DNA of 48,348 nt from Zooshikella harenae (GCF_018837975.1 NZ_JAGSOY010000038.1:1-48348); one strand, 5' to 3'. Numbered from the stretch's first letter, positions 36,789 to 46,598 are shown. Notes: generated from the letters alone by a model not told the origin. Numbers and translations: made by a program.

Positions 36789-37969
36789 GACATATTCCTA
36801 GCCAACACCAGTAAGGCTATATCATCTGGTGCATCCTGCATTTTATCCAAGCCTAACGCTTGTACAATTGCACCAACCGTTGATGCTCCTTCACTAATAA
36901 TAGACAGCAAATACGCTTCTTTATCTTTAAGGCGTTCTTGAGGTAGAACCTCCATGATGCCGTCAGAAAAGATAGTTAATGAAAACTGCGCTGGCAAATC
37001 CATTACAGTATTAGCATAGGTCGCATCATCAAATAATCCTACTGGTAGGCCATGCCCCTCTAGGTAATACTCTGTATCAGGTGTTGCAAACAAAGGGAAC
37101 GGGAAGTGCCCCCCATAACTATATGTCAATTGATGACACTTCGTATCAAGAAATCCGCAGAACATAGTGACATGCTTGTCAAGATCTGCACTATTCAGTC
37201 CCTGATTGAGATAATCCAATAAATCAGCAGGCGTTGTTTGCTCAAACCGACCTTGCTTTTCACACTCCTCTACAAAAAGCATAGTCATATGCTTTAACAA
37301 TACTGTGACAAATGCTGAAGAGGCGCCATGACCCGAAACATCTGCTAGATAAAAAGCAAATCGATGCTCCCCCATTGGGAAATAGTCTGCAAAGTCTCCA
37401 CTTAAATAGAGTGAGGGATTGATATGATGAGCAAAAACATAATCATCTGTTGAGAATGGGCTTTGCGGTAGCATTTTCAACTGAACCTGACGGCCCGCTT
37501 TCTGATCTGCTTGTAGTTCCGCCAAGCTATTACGCAATGTCTGGATGGCTTCTTCCAAGTTCTCCCGATAACGCTGATTATCCTGCAATAATTGCGCATT
37601 TATCAGGGCCCGATTGATGGAGTGCTCAAGCACCTCTAGATCACCAATTGGTTTTATCAAGTAATCACTGGCACCCAGTCGCAATGCTGTAACTACATCA
37701 GACATAACACCCGCTCCTGATACCACAATCACAGGTGTATTGGGTGATATACCTCGAATGGTTTTTAAAACACCTAAACCATCTAATTTAGGCATACGCA
37801 AATCACAGATCACAAGATCAGGATGCTTTTCTTTAAAAACCCGAATGCCTTCTTCACCATTTTCAGCTTGAATGATCGCAAATCCACTGTCTTCAAGGTA
37901 AGCCACAATGCTTTCTCGGACAATAGGTTCATCATCAATCACCAAAAGCTTACTACTGTTGGTATTCAT
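36785..37969 (-). CDS. Response regulator with PP2C (SpoIIE-type) phosphatase output
   Basis: A 394-residue fusion. The receiver domain (about 1-125) has the phospho-Asp in VICDLRMP (about 54) and Lys in DYLIKPIG. A coiled-coil linker (about 130-175) follows. The PP2C phosphatase domain (about 180-390) has SLYLSGDFADYF, ADVSGHGASSAFV, SDGIMEV and a final DDIALLVL, the metal-binding Asp set. It is shorter than HsbR of Pseudomonas, which carries an extra kinase domain, and is more like the PA2798 class as recalled. The start ATG at 37969 follows AAGG by seven bases. Confidence 0.9.
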   Translation of the reverse strand: MNTNSSKLLVIDDEPIVRESIVAYLEDSGFAIIQAENGEEGIRVFKEKHPDLVICDLRMPKLDGLGVLKTIRGISPNTPVIVVSGAGVMSDVVTALRLGASDYLIKPIGDLEVLEHSINRALINAQLLQDNQRYRENLEEAIQTLRNSLAELQADQKAGRQVQLKMLPQSPFSTDDYVFAHHINPSLYLSGDFADYFPMGEHRFAFYLADVSGHGASSAFVTVLLKHMTMLFVEECEKQGRFEQTTPADLLDYLNQGLNSADLDKHVTMFCGFLDTKCHQLTYSYGGHFPFPLFATPDTEYYLEGHGLPVGLFDDATYANTVMDLPAQFSLTIFSDGIMEVLPQERLKDKEAYLLSIISEGASTVGAIVQALGLDKMQDAPDDIALLVLARNMS

Positions 37970-38262
37970 AAACGGACCTTGCAATACCTGCTTTTCGCAA
38001 GCTTTGTCTATCCTTTACAGAATAGGTCTTTCTTATGTTACTCAATCCAGTTATGTGACTTTACTCACTATAAATCTGGCTAATCACTAATTGCATTACA
38101 TGAGGGGGGCAACATTACTCTTTTATATAGGAGACAGCAAGAGTGATTTTAAAATAGGCAACAATTTTTAACAGTCAGTCAAACTCAAGCAATAACACAT
38201 AACCAACCGTACTTTTAACGCCTATGCTTACACTAACGGGGTGTTATAGAAAGAGGTTATCC

Positions 38263-38589
38263 ATGAACCTAAGTAACCAGTTTTATACAGAAAAACGTGG
38301 CTTTATTCGGATGAAAATGGACACTCAGGCCAAACTCAAGGACCTGGCAGACAATGAGGGTAACCACTCACAGGCATCAATGGCAGTAAAGTGCATCAAC
38401 TTAAGTAGTACCGGAGTACTCATTGAATCTACACAACCTATGGTGGAAGGCAGCTCACTCGAAATTACTATACCTTCTGAGCGTGAGGATTTTCCTGATT
38501 TTATTGCTGAAGGCACAGTAATTCGGGTAACTCAAAAACCAGCAAATGAGTTATATGAAGTAGCTCTAAGAATTGAGAAAATTATATAA
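38263..38589 (+). CDS. PilZ domain protein (c-di-GMP receptor)
   Basis: A single-domain protein of 108 residues. RGFIR gives the RxxxR motif and NLSSTG gives the N/DxSxxG motif needed for c-di-GMP binding. Start ATG 38263 follows AGAGG by about seven bases; an earlier in-frame ATG lacks such support. It diverges from the PP2C gene and has the MlaA gene beyond it. A small c-di-GMP receptor next to a partner-switching pair suggests biofilm or motility control. Confidence 0.88.
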   Translation: MNLSNQFYTEKRGFIRMKMDTQAKLKDLADNEGNHSQASMAVKCINLSSTGVLIESTQPMVEGSSLEITIPSEREDFPDFIAEGTVIRVTQKPANELYEVALRIEKII

Positions 38590-38669
38590 CAGACATGATG
38601 ACTATCTTAAAAGCGGTATGAAAAACATACCGCAACTAGATATTTATCAAAATCAGGTAGGATCTTTTA

Positions 38670-39356
38670 TTAAAAGTCGTCTTCTGGCTGTTCACCCGTT
38701 AATAGAAATTCACGGTTTTGTATATAAGTATCACGAATAAATGTGTACTTATCACCCAATATCAAATCTTCTGACTTTAATAGCCCTGCTCGCTTATCCA
38801 CGACCTTCATAACATATAGTGCGTTTCTGGTAGGCACATTATCAACATATCGAATGGGGTTCATGTAACTATCAGGCACCATTCCAGTTGCAGAACGAGC
38901 AGTACTGGGACCAAGTAAAGGTAAAACCAAATAAGGACCTCGTGGTACTTGCCAATGGCCCATGGTCAAACCAAAGTCCTCATAGTTTTTCTCAAGCCCT
39001 ATGTGTTCAGCTACATCAAGCATGCCCAACATACCAACAGTTGAGTTAACCAATAAGCGCCCCGTATCGTTAGCCGCTTGTTTTCCTTCTAGCTGCAGCA
39101 AATCATTAATGATGTTGGGTACTTCACCAATATTACCAAAAAAGTTAGTAACCAATTGCTCAACAGGATCAGGCGTCACATAGCGATATCCCTTAGCCAC
39201 TGGTTTAAAAAAATTCTCATCCACTGTTTCGTTAAATTGGAAAACAGATCGGTTAAAACCTTCCCATGGGTCATCAGGATGCTCTGCAAAGCTCTGCCCT
39301 ATTACACACATACTAAGCAGCAGGGAAAAAGCCGTTTTGCGTAACACCATTAACAT
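38670..39356 (-). CDS. mlaA: MlaA (VacJ) family outer-membrane lipid-asymmetry protein
   Basis: A 228-residue protein with the MlaA opening DPWEGFNRSVFQFNETVDENFFKPVAKGYRYVTPDPVEQLVTNFFGNIGEV and GRLLVNSTVGMLGMLDVA. The MlaA protein acts with the Mla pathway to return misplaced phospholipids from the outer membrane. Its signal peptide (cleavage near SFA-EHP) has one Cys, in LLSMC, whose -1 Met is atypical of a lipobox, so it may be soluble or unlipidated. It converges with the PilZ gene. Confidence 0.9.
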   Translation of the reverse strand: MLMVLRKTAFSLLLSMCVIGQSFAEHPDDPWEGFNRSVFQFNETVDENFFKPVAKGYRYVTPDPVEQLVTNFFGNIGEVPNIINDLLQLEGKQAANDTGRLLVNSTVGMLGMLDVAEHIGLEKNYEDFGLTMGHWQVPRGPYLVLPLLGPSTARSATGMVPDSYMNPIRYVDNVPTRNALYVMKVVDKRAGLLKSEDLILGDKYTFIRDTYIQNREFLLTGEQPEDDF

Positions 39357-40070
39357 TCGAAATCCTCAACCAATAATCTTTTTGCTCTCATGGAAGTATT
39401 TTATCTTGCTTGTCATTATCACGCACGTTGTTAGCTTTAAACTAATTCACACATGTGGATCAGTTATCACTTACTAACAGGCTATTATTATGCGAACTGC
39501 ATAAATACCAAACAACTGAAGCTCATTTTAGGCTTCGACATTATACCAATCATGAGCTTGATGTTTTTTTGATCAATTCTTGCTACTACAAATACTTAAC
39601 TTAAACAGTCAAATCAGTGCGTTATAAAGCAACTGACACCATTATAAAATTTTCAGCACTCAGCCACTCTCTGCAGTTATACATTCATGCCAGTTAAGTT
39701 AAAAAAGATTAGCAAAAAACACAGCGCACATCATTTGACGATCAAGCAACAGCTAATAACATACTATGAATTTTGTATAACTAAGTGATAATGCATCGAC
39801 AATTATCAAACACTAAGCTCAAACTGATAACCCAAACACAAACTAACGGTGATTTTACCCAGTAATAACCAGTTTCAGCAAGCATCCCATTGAAAAAACA
39901 GTACTAATAACGTCGGACAAACAGAGCTAAACGAAGAAAGGCAAGGTGTGGGGGTAACAACATATCCCATATTGTATCTCTAAATAGTTCATTGTTACTA
40001 ACCTGAAGGGAATGCCTGACCCCTTAAACAGTCAAGACACTCCCTTACATCTATTAAAGCAAGTATACGC
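39357..40070. other. AT-rich intergenic region
   Basis: A 0.7-kb stretch between the 5' end of mlaA and the 3' end of the alkaline phosphatase gene. No gene, RNA or strong palindrome was recognised on either strand. Confidence 0.4.
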
Positions 40071-41669
40071 TTACTGTAGCGCAGCTTTAAGTTTTTGGCC
40101 TACATCAGCATGGTGCTGTAACAATGAAAAATTACGTGTAACGTCCTTAGGACCATAAGCAAATACTGCAACCGGTGTATGAGTATGTGTACCCGTTCCC
40201 CAAACCACATTCTGCTGTTGAGATAATGCACGGCCAATCAGGTTATAGCGTATTTCTTCGCCATAAACATAAAATGCCGTAAAGTCATTAACCTTAGGTA
40301 ATGTTTTTGCGCCAAGGTAATCATGTCCTTTTACATAAAAGGGGTTAGAATGATCTGCAAGAATCGCTTTAGCTTGGGCCTCAGTGACTTGAAAACCAGT
40401 ACTATCACTGATTATTTTTGCCAATTCTACAGGCGTTTGCTTGGCTTTTGGTAATGCCTGATAATCTGCAATCATGTCACCAAATGTCTTATTTTGACTA
40501 TAGATATCATCTAGCACACTGCGCTTAGCAAAATTGAAAAACGGGGCATAGTCAGTGCCTTTAAAGCCAGCACCTGGTAATTTCCGTGGTTTTGGCAAAT
40601 TATTGGCTGAATAAGAGAAGCCAAATGAGCCTGTTTCATGGTCAGCCGTCAATACGACTAATGTGTCATCACGTCCCTTAGCCCATTCCAGCACTGCACC
40701 TATTGCCTCATCAAATTTGATCATTTCATGAAGCATAGTTCCCACGTCATTGTTATGACCAGCCCAGTCAATCTGACCACCTTCAACCATCAGGAAGAAG
40801 CCATCTTTATCTTTAGATAGGACATCAATTGCTTTAGTCGTCATTTCCTTTAACGATGGCTCATGACGCTGTTTGCTATCTTTATTATGAGTGTAAGCAA
40901 TACCATCCATCATGCCTGAATTACTGAACAATCCAAGCACCTTACCCTCTTTAACTTTACTCAACTGATCGTGATCAAAGGTAAGTTGATAACCCTTTTT
41001 CTGGGCTTCAAGTAACAAGTTCCGTTCATCTTTACGTTTTGATTTGATGGCGACATTCTTGCCAACCAACTTTGCAACACCTTTTTTGCTGGCATCATCA
41101 GAGTTCACAGATGCTGGTATCCAGTGTCGTAAACCACCGGAAAGCATAACATCAGGACCCACATTCAACATATCCACGGCAATTTTATTTTCCAGTGAAC
41201 GGTGAGGTTGATGTGCTGCGAAGGAAGCAGGCGTAGCATGAGTTAAACGCGTATCAGAAACCAAGCCCGTCGCTTTACCAAGCTTTTTAGCTTTTTCCAA
41301 CACTGTTTCCACCACATTGCCTTGATCATCCAGCCCGATCATTTCTGAGCCTGCTGAAACTCCTAATGATAACTGCGTTGCAGAACATGCTGAGTCAACA
41401 ACAACCCCGCCAGCAGGATAAGTCATAGATAGTCCAACGACACCGTCTTCAGCCATTCTGGTGATAGCTGTTTTTCCTTGCTTGTTTTTATAGATTGAAT
41501 GAGGTGCAAGCCGTGCATACGACTCTAATAGGCCTACTTGTTGGGGCCCCATGCCATCACCAATCATTAAAATAACATTTTTGATCTTTTGTTCTGCATA
41601 ACCACTAGACGCAACTGTTAACATTGACGCCGTGATCAATCCTGCGAATAAACCTTTTTTGGCTTTCAT
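40071..41669 (-). CDS. Alkaline phosphatase (exported)
   Basis: A 532-residue periplasmic enzyme with a signal peptide (cleavage near SGYA-EQK). The catalytic Ser lies in VVDSACSATQ (about 88-97). Metal sites are in MIGDGMG (about 36-42), VEGGQIDWAGHNND, LTADHETG and WGTGTHTHTPV near the end. It resembles PhoA-like enzymes that release phosphate from esters. AGGAG lies before ATG. I did not find a clear Pho box upstream. The gene is single, but a phosphonatase-like gene lies on the far side of the upstream region. Confidence 0.93.
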   Translation of the reverse strand: MKAKKGLFAGLITASMLTVASSGYAEQKIKNVILMIGDGMGPQQVGLLESYARLAPHSIYKNKQGKTAITRMAEDGVVGLSMTYPAGGVVVDSACSATQLSLGVSAGSEMIGLDDQGNVVETVLEKAKKLGKATGLVSDTRLTHATPASFAAHQPHRSLENKIAVDMLNVGPDVMLSGGLRHWIPASVNSDDASKKGVAKLVGKNVAIKSKRKDERNLLLEAQKKGYQLTFDHDQLSKVKEGKVLGLFSNSGMMDGIAYTHNKDSKQRHEPSLKEMTTKAIDVLSKDKDGFFLMVEGGQIDWAGHNNDVGTMLHEMIKFDEAIGAVLEWAKGRDDTLVVLTADHETGSFGFSYSANNLPKPRKLPGAGFKGTDYAPFFNFAKRSVLDDIYSQNKTFGDMIADYQALPKAKQTPVELAKIISDSTGFQVTEAQAKAILADHSNPFYVKGHDYLGAKTLPKVNDFTAFYVYGEEIRYNLIGRALSQQQNVVWGTGTHTHTPVAVFAYGPKDVTRNFSLLQHHADVGQKLKAALQ

Positions 41670-42622
41670 AATCTCCTCAATACTAACTTTGGGATAAACA
41701 GTGTTGAAAATATTTGTAGCTTAAATTTATAACTCAGTCAGCATTTTTTAGTTTGATTAAGAAGCTGACTCTTATACTAAACGAGCAGTGAAAGAGTAAA
41801 AACACGATCAGCTAAATAAAACCTACTGCACATGAGTTACAGTTTTTAATCAATACATACCTATTTATTTCATATGATAACAACTATACCTAACCTGTAC
41901 CTTCAAAAATTCTCTTCCTAAACAAACGTTAAAGGTGCTAGCGTTTTAATATTTTTTGTCGTTTCATAACTTGAGGCATGCAACCTAATAAAAATCGCTA
42001 CCAAATGCTAATTTTGTCGTATTTTTAACCAACATCGCTAAAAACACGGCACAAAGGCTAGCGTAGTTACATTACCAAATTGTTAGATATTAGGTAAAGA
42101 ATTCCCTTATAATTAAAAAAATATTTAGTAGGCTTTGTATAAGAAAAAATCACAACTAAAGCTCTCAGCCTCCTTACTACTTTTTTCAGCTAACATTTTC
42201 TGAGTCAACTGATACTGTTCAAATTTCACTCTATAGAACCTATTATTAAGAAACTGTATATTAAATACTAGACAGATTGTTTTACTTTGAATATCGAGTC
42301 ATAAAAGTGCTTTCATTCATACAGGATTCAATTTTTCTTCATAATTACTTCATATTTTAACTAACTTATCCCAAACCTATTGACAGCATGCCAGCTTTTA
42401 TAACATTTTCCTCGCCTTACCTGACTGTCTAATCATAATTTATTGTTGATTTAGGTAATTATTGTTTATGCCGACTCACATAAAACCGTCTATTATAGAG
42501 TTTAGTAAGCATGCAATGTTCAAAAATAGATCATAATAACAACACAATTCACGCACCCTAAGGCTCTAGTGAATGCCCGACAACACATCGGATTGTGTAG
42601 CCACGCTAATGGGAGAGCCCCA
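41670..42622. other. Long AT-rich divergent intergenic region
   Basis: About 0.95 kb between the alkaline phosphatase and the HAD gene. Two GCTAGCG strings (about 41938 and 42057) and two TTTTGTCGT strings are the only visible repeats. No gene or RNA was recognised. It should hold both promoters. GGGAGAG before 42623 is the ribosome site. Confidence 0.4.
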
Positions 42623-43453
42623 ATGCATCTCAATTATCACCGCAAATACTGCGGCAAAATACAAGCTGTCATTTTTGATATGACAGGTACACTGGTAGAT
42701 TTTGGTGTTAAAGCTAATGGTCAAGCACTTCAACAGCTTTTTAGTCACTGCCAGATACATTTATCACCCGATATTTTACTGGCCATTGCAGATTTACCTG
42801 ACTTAGCCCAGTTAACGTATCTGTTTAATATGGAGGGCTTTAAAAGCCAGTGGCAACAGCATCACAGTTCCCTTCCAGATGAAAAGCAACTCGAGCAGTT
42901 GATTATGCAGTTTAGAACACATCAAATAGAGTATGCTAGTCAACAACTTTCATTGCCTGTTGACAGTAAACCTGTCTTCCAATTTATACGAAAACAAGGT
43001 TATAAGGTCGGAGTCTGTACACATTACTGTCGTGATATCGCTAGTGACTTAATTCCACAGCTGACTGAACAAGGTTTAAAAATTGATCACTGGGTAAGTG
43101 CCGTTGATGTTAGCCAGCCTAGGCCAGCACCTCACCTCGCCCTCACCTGTGCGGTTGCTTTAGATATTATGAGTGTCGCCGCATGTGTCAAAGTAGATGA
43201 TAGTCTCAAAGGGATTGAAGAAGGTCTTAATGCCGGCATGTGGACAGTAGGGACAGCCATTAGCGGAGAATACAATAACCGCTCAATGAGTGAATGGAAT
43301 CAACTAAGCAATACAGAAAAAGATAAAATTCGTAGTGAAGCAACGCTCAGTCTTTACCGTGCAGGAGCACATTATGTTGTAGACACCGTCAGTGACATTC
43401 AATCGTGCTTAGAAGATATTGAAGCACGCTTAAAAAGAGGAGAGCGGCCTTAA
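42623..43453 (+). CDS. Phosphonatase-like HAD hydrolase lacking the Schiff-base Lys
   Basis: A 276-residue HAD protein. The C-terminal two thirds match phosphonoacetaldehyde hydrolase PhnX closely: CVKVDDSLKGIEEGLNAGMWTVGTAISGE and GAHYVVDTVSDIQSCLEDIEARL. The nucleophile Asp is present (FDMTGTLVDFG, about 19-29), but +2 is Thr where PhnX has Ala. In the cap, the MGLxK string with the catalytic Lys is replaced by DLPDLAQLTYLF, so Schiff-base chemistry is unlikely. It may have become an ordinary phosphatase. The ATG at 42623 follows GGGAGAG; an upstream GTG would add 18 unlike residues. Confidence 0.82.
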   Translation: MHLNYHRKYCGKIQAVIFDMTGTLVDFGVKANGQALQQLFSHCQIHLSPDILLAIADLPDLAQLTYLFNMEGFKSQWQQHHSSLPDEKQLEQLIMQFRTHQIEYASQQLSLPVDSKPVFQFIRKQGYKVGVCTHYCRDIASDLIPQLTEQGLKIDHWVSAVDVSQPRPAPHLALTCAVALDIMSVAACVKVDDSLKGIEEGLNAGMWTVGTAISGEYNNRSMSEWNQLSNTEKDKIRSEATLSLYRAGAHYVVDTVSDIQSCLEDIEARLKRGERP

Positions 43454-43470
43454 TAGCCGCTCGTTTTTTT
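43442..43470 (+). terminator. Intrinsic terminator after the phosphonatase-like gene
   Basis: GAGCGGC (43442-43448) pairs perfectly with GCCGCTC (43456-43462) over a 7-base loop, followed by G and seven Ts. The stem begins within the last codons of the gene. Confidence 0.88.
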
Positions 43471-43494
43471 CTTTTATATTGTCAATGGGTGTGA

Positions 43495-45057
43495 CTATTT
43501 TAACCAGTCATTCCCCCAACGCTCTGGCTCGATTTTCTGAGCGGGCACTGTGCGGCGCATAGTATTAGCACGTAAAGGAGGTTGAATTGTCGTATTTTCG
43601 AGAGACTTGGTTGAGAAAGCAAAGATCAATGTGGTGAAGGCTGCAGCATCAGCATTGATATCAAGTGCTCGATCATTGATATTAGTAATATCATCACAAG
43701 CTTGATGGTAACAGTGGTCATAAGCTTTACCTGCTTCACCACCAAAACGCTTTGCTTCTTCTTCAGTTTTTATACCTTCTGCACCTGTAAACAGTCCACC
43801 AAAAGCAATACCTTCATTAAAAAACTCAGCATAATCTGAACGGAAACTTATTTCAGTCCCCCGGTAAGGTTGACCAAATAAACTAAAAAATCGCTCGAAC
43901 GTATGCTCAATGACATCAGAACCTGGAGGGCCTTCAAGTCCAAAGGAAGAACCATCACCATCATAAATACCGTTAAAATAATTAGGTGAACCAATCATAT
44001 CGAAGTTGAGGTATAAGGCTATTTTGTCTTTTTCCTCCTCAGATAAGTTCTGTACATAATGGGTAGAACCCACTAAGCCTGACTCCTCAGCCCCCCACCA
44101 AGCAAACCGTAATTTATTCTTTGGCATCAGATATTGCATTTGTAATGCAATTTCAAGAATTCCAGCACTCCCCGATCCATTGTCATTAATACCTGGTCCA
44201 TCATCCACAGAATCTAAATGAGAACCCACCATCACCACATTATTAGCATTCCCGCCCTTTGATTCTGCTATTACGTTATATGTTTCAGTCGCAATACGTT
44301 TAACATTGGCAAACATTTGTAGCTGGGGAGTGCGGGTATGGACTAATGACTCTCCCACATCATAAGTAGCAAACATAACAGGGATTCCTCCACTGTAGTC
44401 ACTACCTAATGTACCACTCATTAAGCCTTTACGATCTTCCGTATTTCCTTGATTAAAAATAATAACACCTACAGCGCCAGCCGCTGCTGCATTTTCAGCC
44501 TTAGAGCTAAAAGTACACGCACCACGCTGAATCAACGCAATAGTTCCTGCAGGGAAATTATCAAAGTCTTCTTTTTCACAACCACTGGTTGAATTATTAT
44601 TGGGACCAAGATGAATATCGACAGGTGTAACAGGTGAACTCACATTACCTGGTTCAGAATGCGTCATCACTTTAAAATCAGTATCTTCCTGATACTGTTT
44701 TGAATCTGGTGCAAGCTGTACCATTGTCGAAGCACCAAGTTTTTCAAATGCAGTAAATGCAAAAGGTTGAACCTTAACATCGTAACCTGCAGATGACATT
44801 AAATTAACAACATAATCTACACTTTGATCAAAGCCACTGGTACCTGATGCCCTGGTACCACCATTAGCATCAGCAATCGTTTGAAACATTTGTAGATGTT
44901 TTTTTACACCATAGGCATTAACACACTCCATCAATTGCCAAGGCATACTATTAATGCCTTGATCACACACAGCGGTAGTGGTTGTAGAGTCAGCTGCTGC
45001 TAGGCCTGACGTGCCTCCTAATAACGCAATCATTGCCGGAAGAAGTTTTTTGCGCAT
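43495..45057 (-). CDS. Exported M28 family zinc peptidase with PA domain
   Basis: A secreted aminopeptidase-like protein of 520 residues with a signal peptide (cleavage near LAA-ADS). A PA domain (about 125-255, IALIQRGACTFSSKAENAAAAGA) is inserted before the catalytic M28 domain. Zinc-site strings are GSHLDSVDDGPGINDNGSGSA, WWGAEESGLVGS, LNFDMIGSPN and DHCYHQACDDI, a complete set by eye. It resembles leucine aminopeptidases of marine bacteria. GGAGG six bases before the ATG at 45057 supports this start over 45069. Confidence 0.92.
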   Translation of the reverse strand: MRKKLLPAMIALLGGTSGLAAADSTTTTAVCDQGINSMPWQLMECVNAYGVKKHLQMFQTIADANGGTRASGTSGFDQSVDYVVNLMSSAGYDVKVQPFAFTAFEKLGASTMVQLAPDSKQYQEDTDFKVMTHSEPGNVSSPVTPVDIHLGPNNNSTSGCEKEDFDNFPAGTIALIQRGACTFSSKAENAAAAGAVGVIIFNQGNTEDRKGLMSGTLGSDYSGGIPVMFATYDVGESLVHTRTPQLQMFANVKRIATETYNVIAESKGGNANNVVMVGSHLDSVDDGPGINDNGSGSAGILEIALQMQYLMPKNKLRFAWWGAEESGLVGSTHYVQNLSEEEKDKIALYLNFDMIGSPNYFNGIYDGDGSSFGLEGPPGSDVIEHTFERFFSLFGQPYRGTEISFRSDYAEFFNEGIAFGGLFTGAEGIKTEEEAKRFGGEAGKAYDHCYHQACDDITNINDRALDINADAAAFTTLIFAFSTKSLENTTIQPPLRANTMRRTVPAQKIEPERWGNDWLK

Positions 45058-45853
45058 GATGTCCTCCATATCGTTGCGCGGATTTTTTTATTGCTCAACA
45101 TCCCTTTTTTCAAAGCATGACAGAAGAATCTATTCTGTGATTTTGTTAATTTGAATATGATGGCCAAATGCACCAAACTAACAATTAATCGCTTTAGTTA
45201 AGAGAATGCTCGCTATTATTAGTTTATTGCTCTAAAAAGCTTTTTACGGGTACATCCCTTCTGTAACTTTGTAGTTTTATTTTTACCCCTTCAATTTATA
45301 CCAGCCATACTTCACACACAATACCAACCTAATACTTTATTTTTATATTTTGTTGTTTTAACATCAAACAACTGTCTTCTACTTACTTAAAATTATATCA
45401 CTGTACAACCAAAAAAATTTGCATTATCGTACAAGATTCACTCACAACATATGCCTTAAAATATTTATACAGGTTGTCCTGACTCCAGTGCAATTACTTT
45501 TAAATACGTTAAGTAGCCGTTCTCCAAGAGAATATACCCATAACGAGGGGGTTTAGTGGGGCTAGCCTGATTTGTTAAGACTAACGATAACACCAACCGT
45601 TGTTTTAAAAGCGCTAGCTGGGCCATCAAGTGACTGGTGTGGTCAAGAACACTGACAACAAACCCCTTGCGTCCTAGGGGGATATAAATGATTCGTGAAG
45701 GGTATACTGTGAGTGAATGTTAAACAAGTAGTAACTCAGCATCAACCACAGCAAATATTTTCAATAACAAAAAAACGTTCGACTTATACAAAACAGCTTA
45801 TATAAAAAACAACCGATATAAAGCAATACTTTACACCATTTTAGTTGACCTGG
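45058..45853. other. Intergenic region before the structured leader
   Basis: No gene was found in about 0.8 kb. A GGGGGTTTAGTGGGG string near 45547 and AACCCCTTGCG/CCTAGGGGG near 45661-45682 hint at folding but do not form one clear hairpin. Confidence 0.35.
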
Positions 45854-45973
45854 TTGTAGTAAATAATAATGATATAAATGTCTTGTACCAAAGACATAAG
45901 ACACCAAAAATGTAGGGTTTTAAACGAAGCAAATCCACTACTGCTGTGGTCAAGGATAAAACCCTTACTACAA
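45854..45973 (+). ncRNA. Candidate three-way-junction RNA ahead of the PEP-CTERM-like gene
   Basis: TTGTAGTAA (45854-45862) and GGGTTTTA (45915-45922) pair in register with the single uninterrupted string TAAAACCCTTACTACAA (45957-45973). Between the first two lies a hairpin TGTCTT/AAGACA (45879-45884 with 45898-45903). Between the last two lies CCAC/GTGG (45935-45938 with 45946-45949). The result is a closed stem with two arms, ending 36 bases before the ribosome site of the next gene. All pairings are perfect. No class is known to me. Confidence 0.4.
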
Positions 45974-46019
45974 TAACAAACACGCTAGGTACTTAAATAA
46001 TATACATAAGGAGTCATGG

Positions 46020-46598
46020 ATGAAGTCAATCTATAAAAAAATTGCTGGATTAACCTTTGCGATCTGTGCCACTTCAGCTCAAGCAAGCTTACTAAGCTTT
46101 GAAGATATTAATCCTGGTAGTAATTTAGAAGTTATAAATAATTACGGCGGTTTTTCTTTTGGTGGAGATGGACCTTCATTAGTATTTAATGCAAGCCAGC
46201 AAGCAAAGGGCTTAAAAAATGCAGCTATTGACGGAATTAATGCAGTGCTAAATTTTTCTGGCCAAGACATCATTATGCGTTGGCTAGGAAATAGTTTAAT
46301 TAATTTTAATGGCGGCTACTGGGTAAGTGATAGCAATGATAGCCTAATAAGCTTTGAAGGATGGCGTGATGGCCAGCAGATTATTTCCAGTGAGGTGTTT
46401 ACATTAAGTGATGCTCAATCCACCCATATTCAATTAGGTTGGACCAACATTGATCAAGTTGTAATCAAAACCCATTCACCTACCGTTTGGGGTATGGATG
46501 CACTGTCTTTTACCCAAGTACCGACTCCAGCAACACCTGTCTTATTAATGCTGGGTGGTTTAGGATTAATGTTTAACAGAAAAAAACGTCGGTGTTAA
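46020..46598 (+). CDS. Secreted protein with a PEP-CTERM-like sorting tail
   Basis: A 192-residue protein with a signal peptide (cleavage near AQA-SLL). The mature part (FEDINPGSNLEVINNYGGFSFGG, later MDALSF) resembles carbohydrate-binding-like secreted folds. The end VPTPATPVLLMLGGLGLMFNRKKRR is the classic tail: Pro-rich motif, helix and basic end, with PTP in place of PEP. Such tails are cut by exosortases in biofilm-forming Gram-negatives. No exosortase is in the window. AAGGAG lies about seven bases before ATG, and a foldable RNA sits upstream. Confidence 0.75.
   Translation: MKSIYKKIAGLTFAICATSAQASLLSFEDINPGSNLEVINNYGGFSFGGDGPSLVFNASQQAKGLKNAAIDGINAVLNFSGQDIIMRWLGNSLINFNGGYWVSDSNDSLISFEGWRDGQQIISSEVFTLSDAQSTHIQLGWTNIDQVVIKTHSPTVWGMDALSFTQVPTPATPVLLMLGGLGLMFNRKKRRC

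Noticed and set aside
41670-42622. Pho box for the alkaline phosphatase gene
   Set aside because: No CTGTCAT-type direct repeat with proper spacing was seen; TTTTGTCGT strings are too far from consensus.
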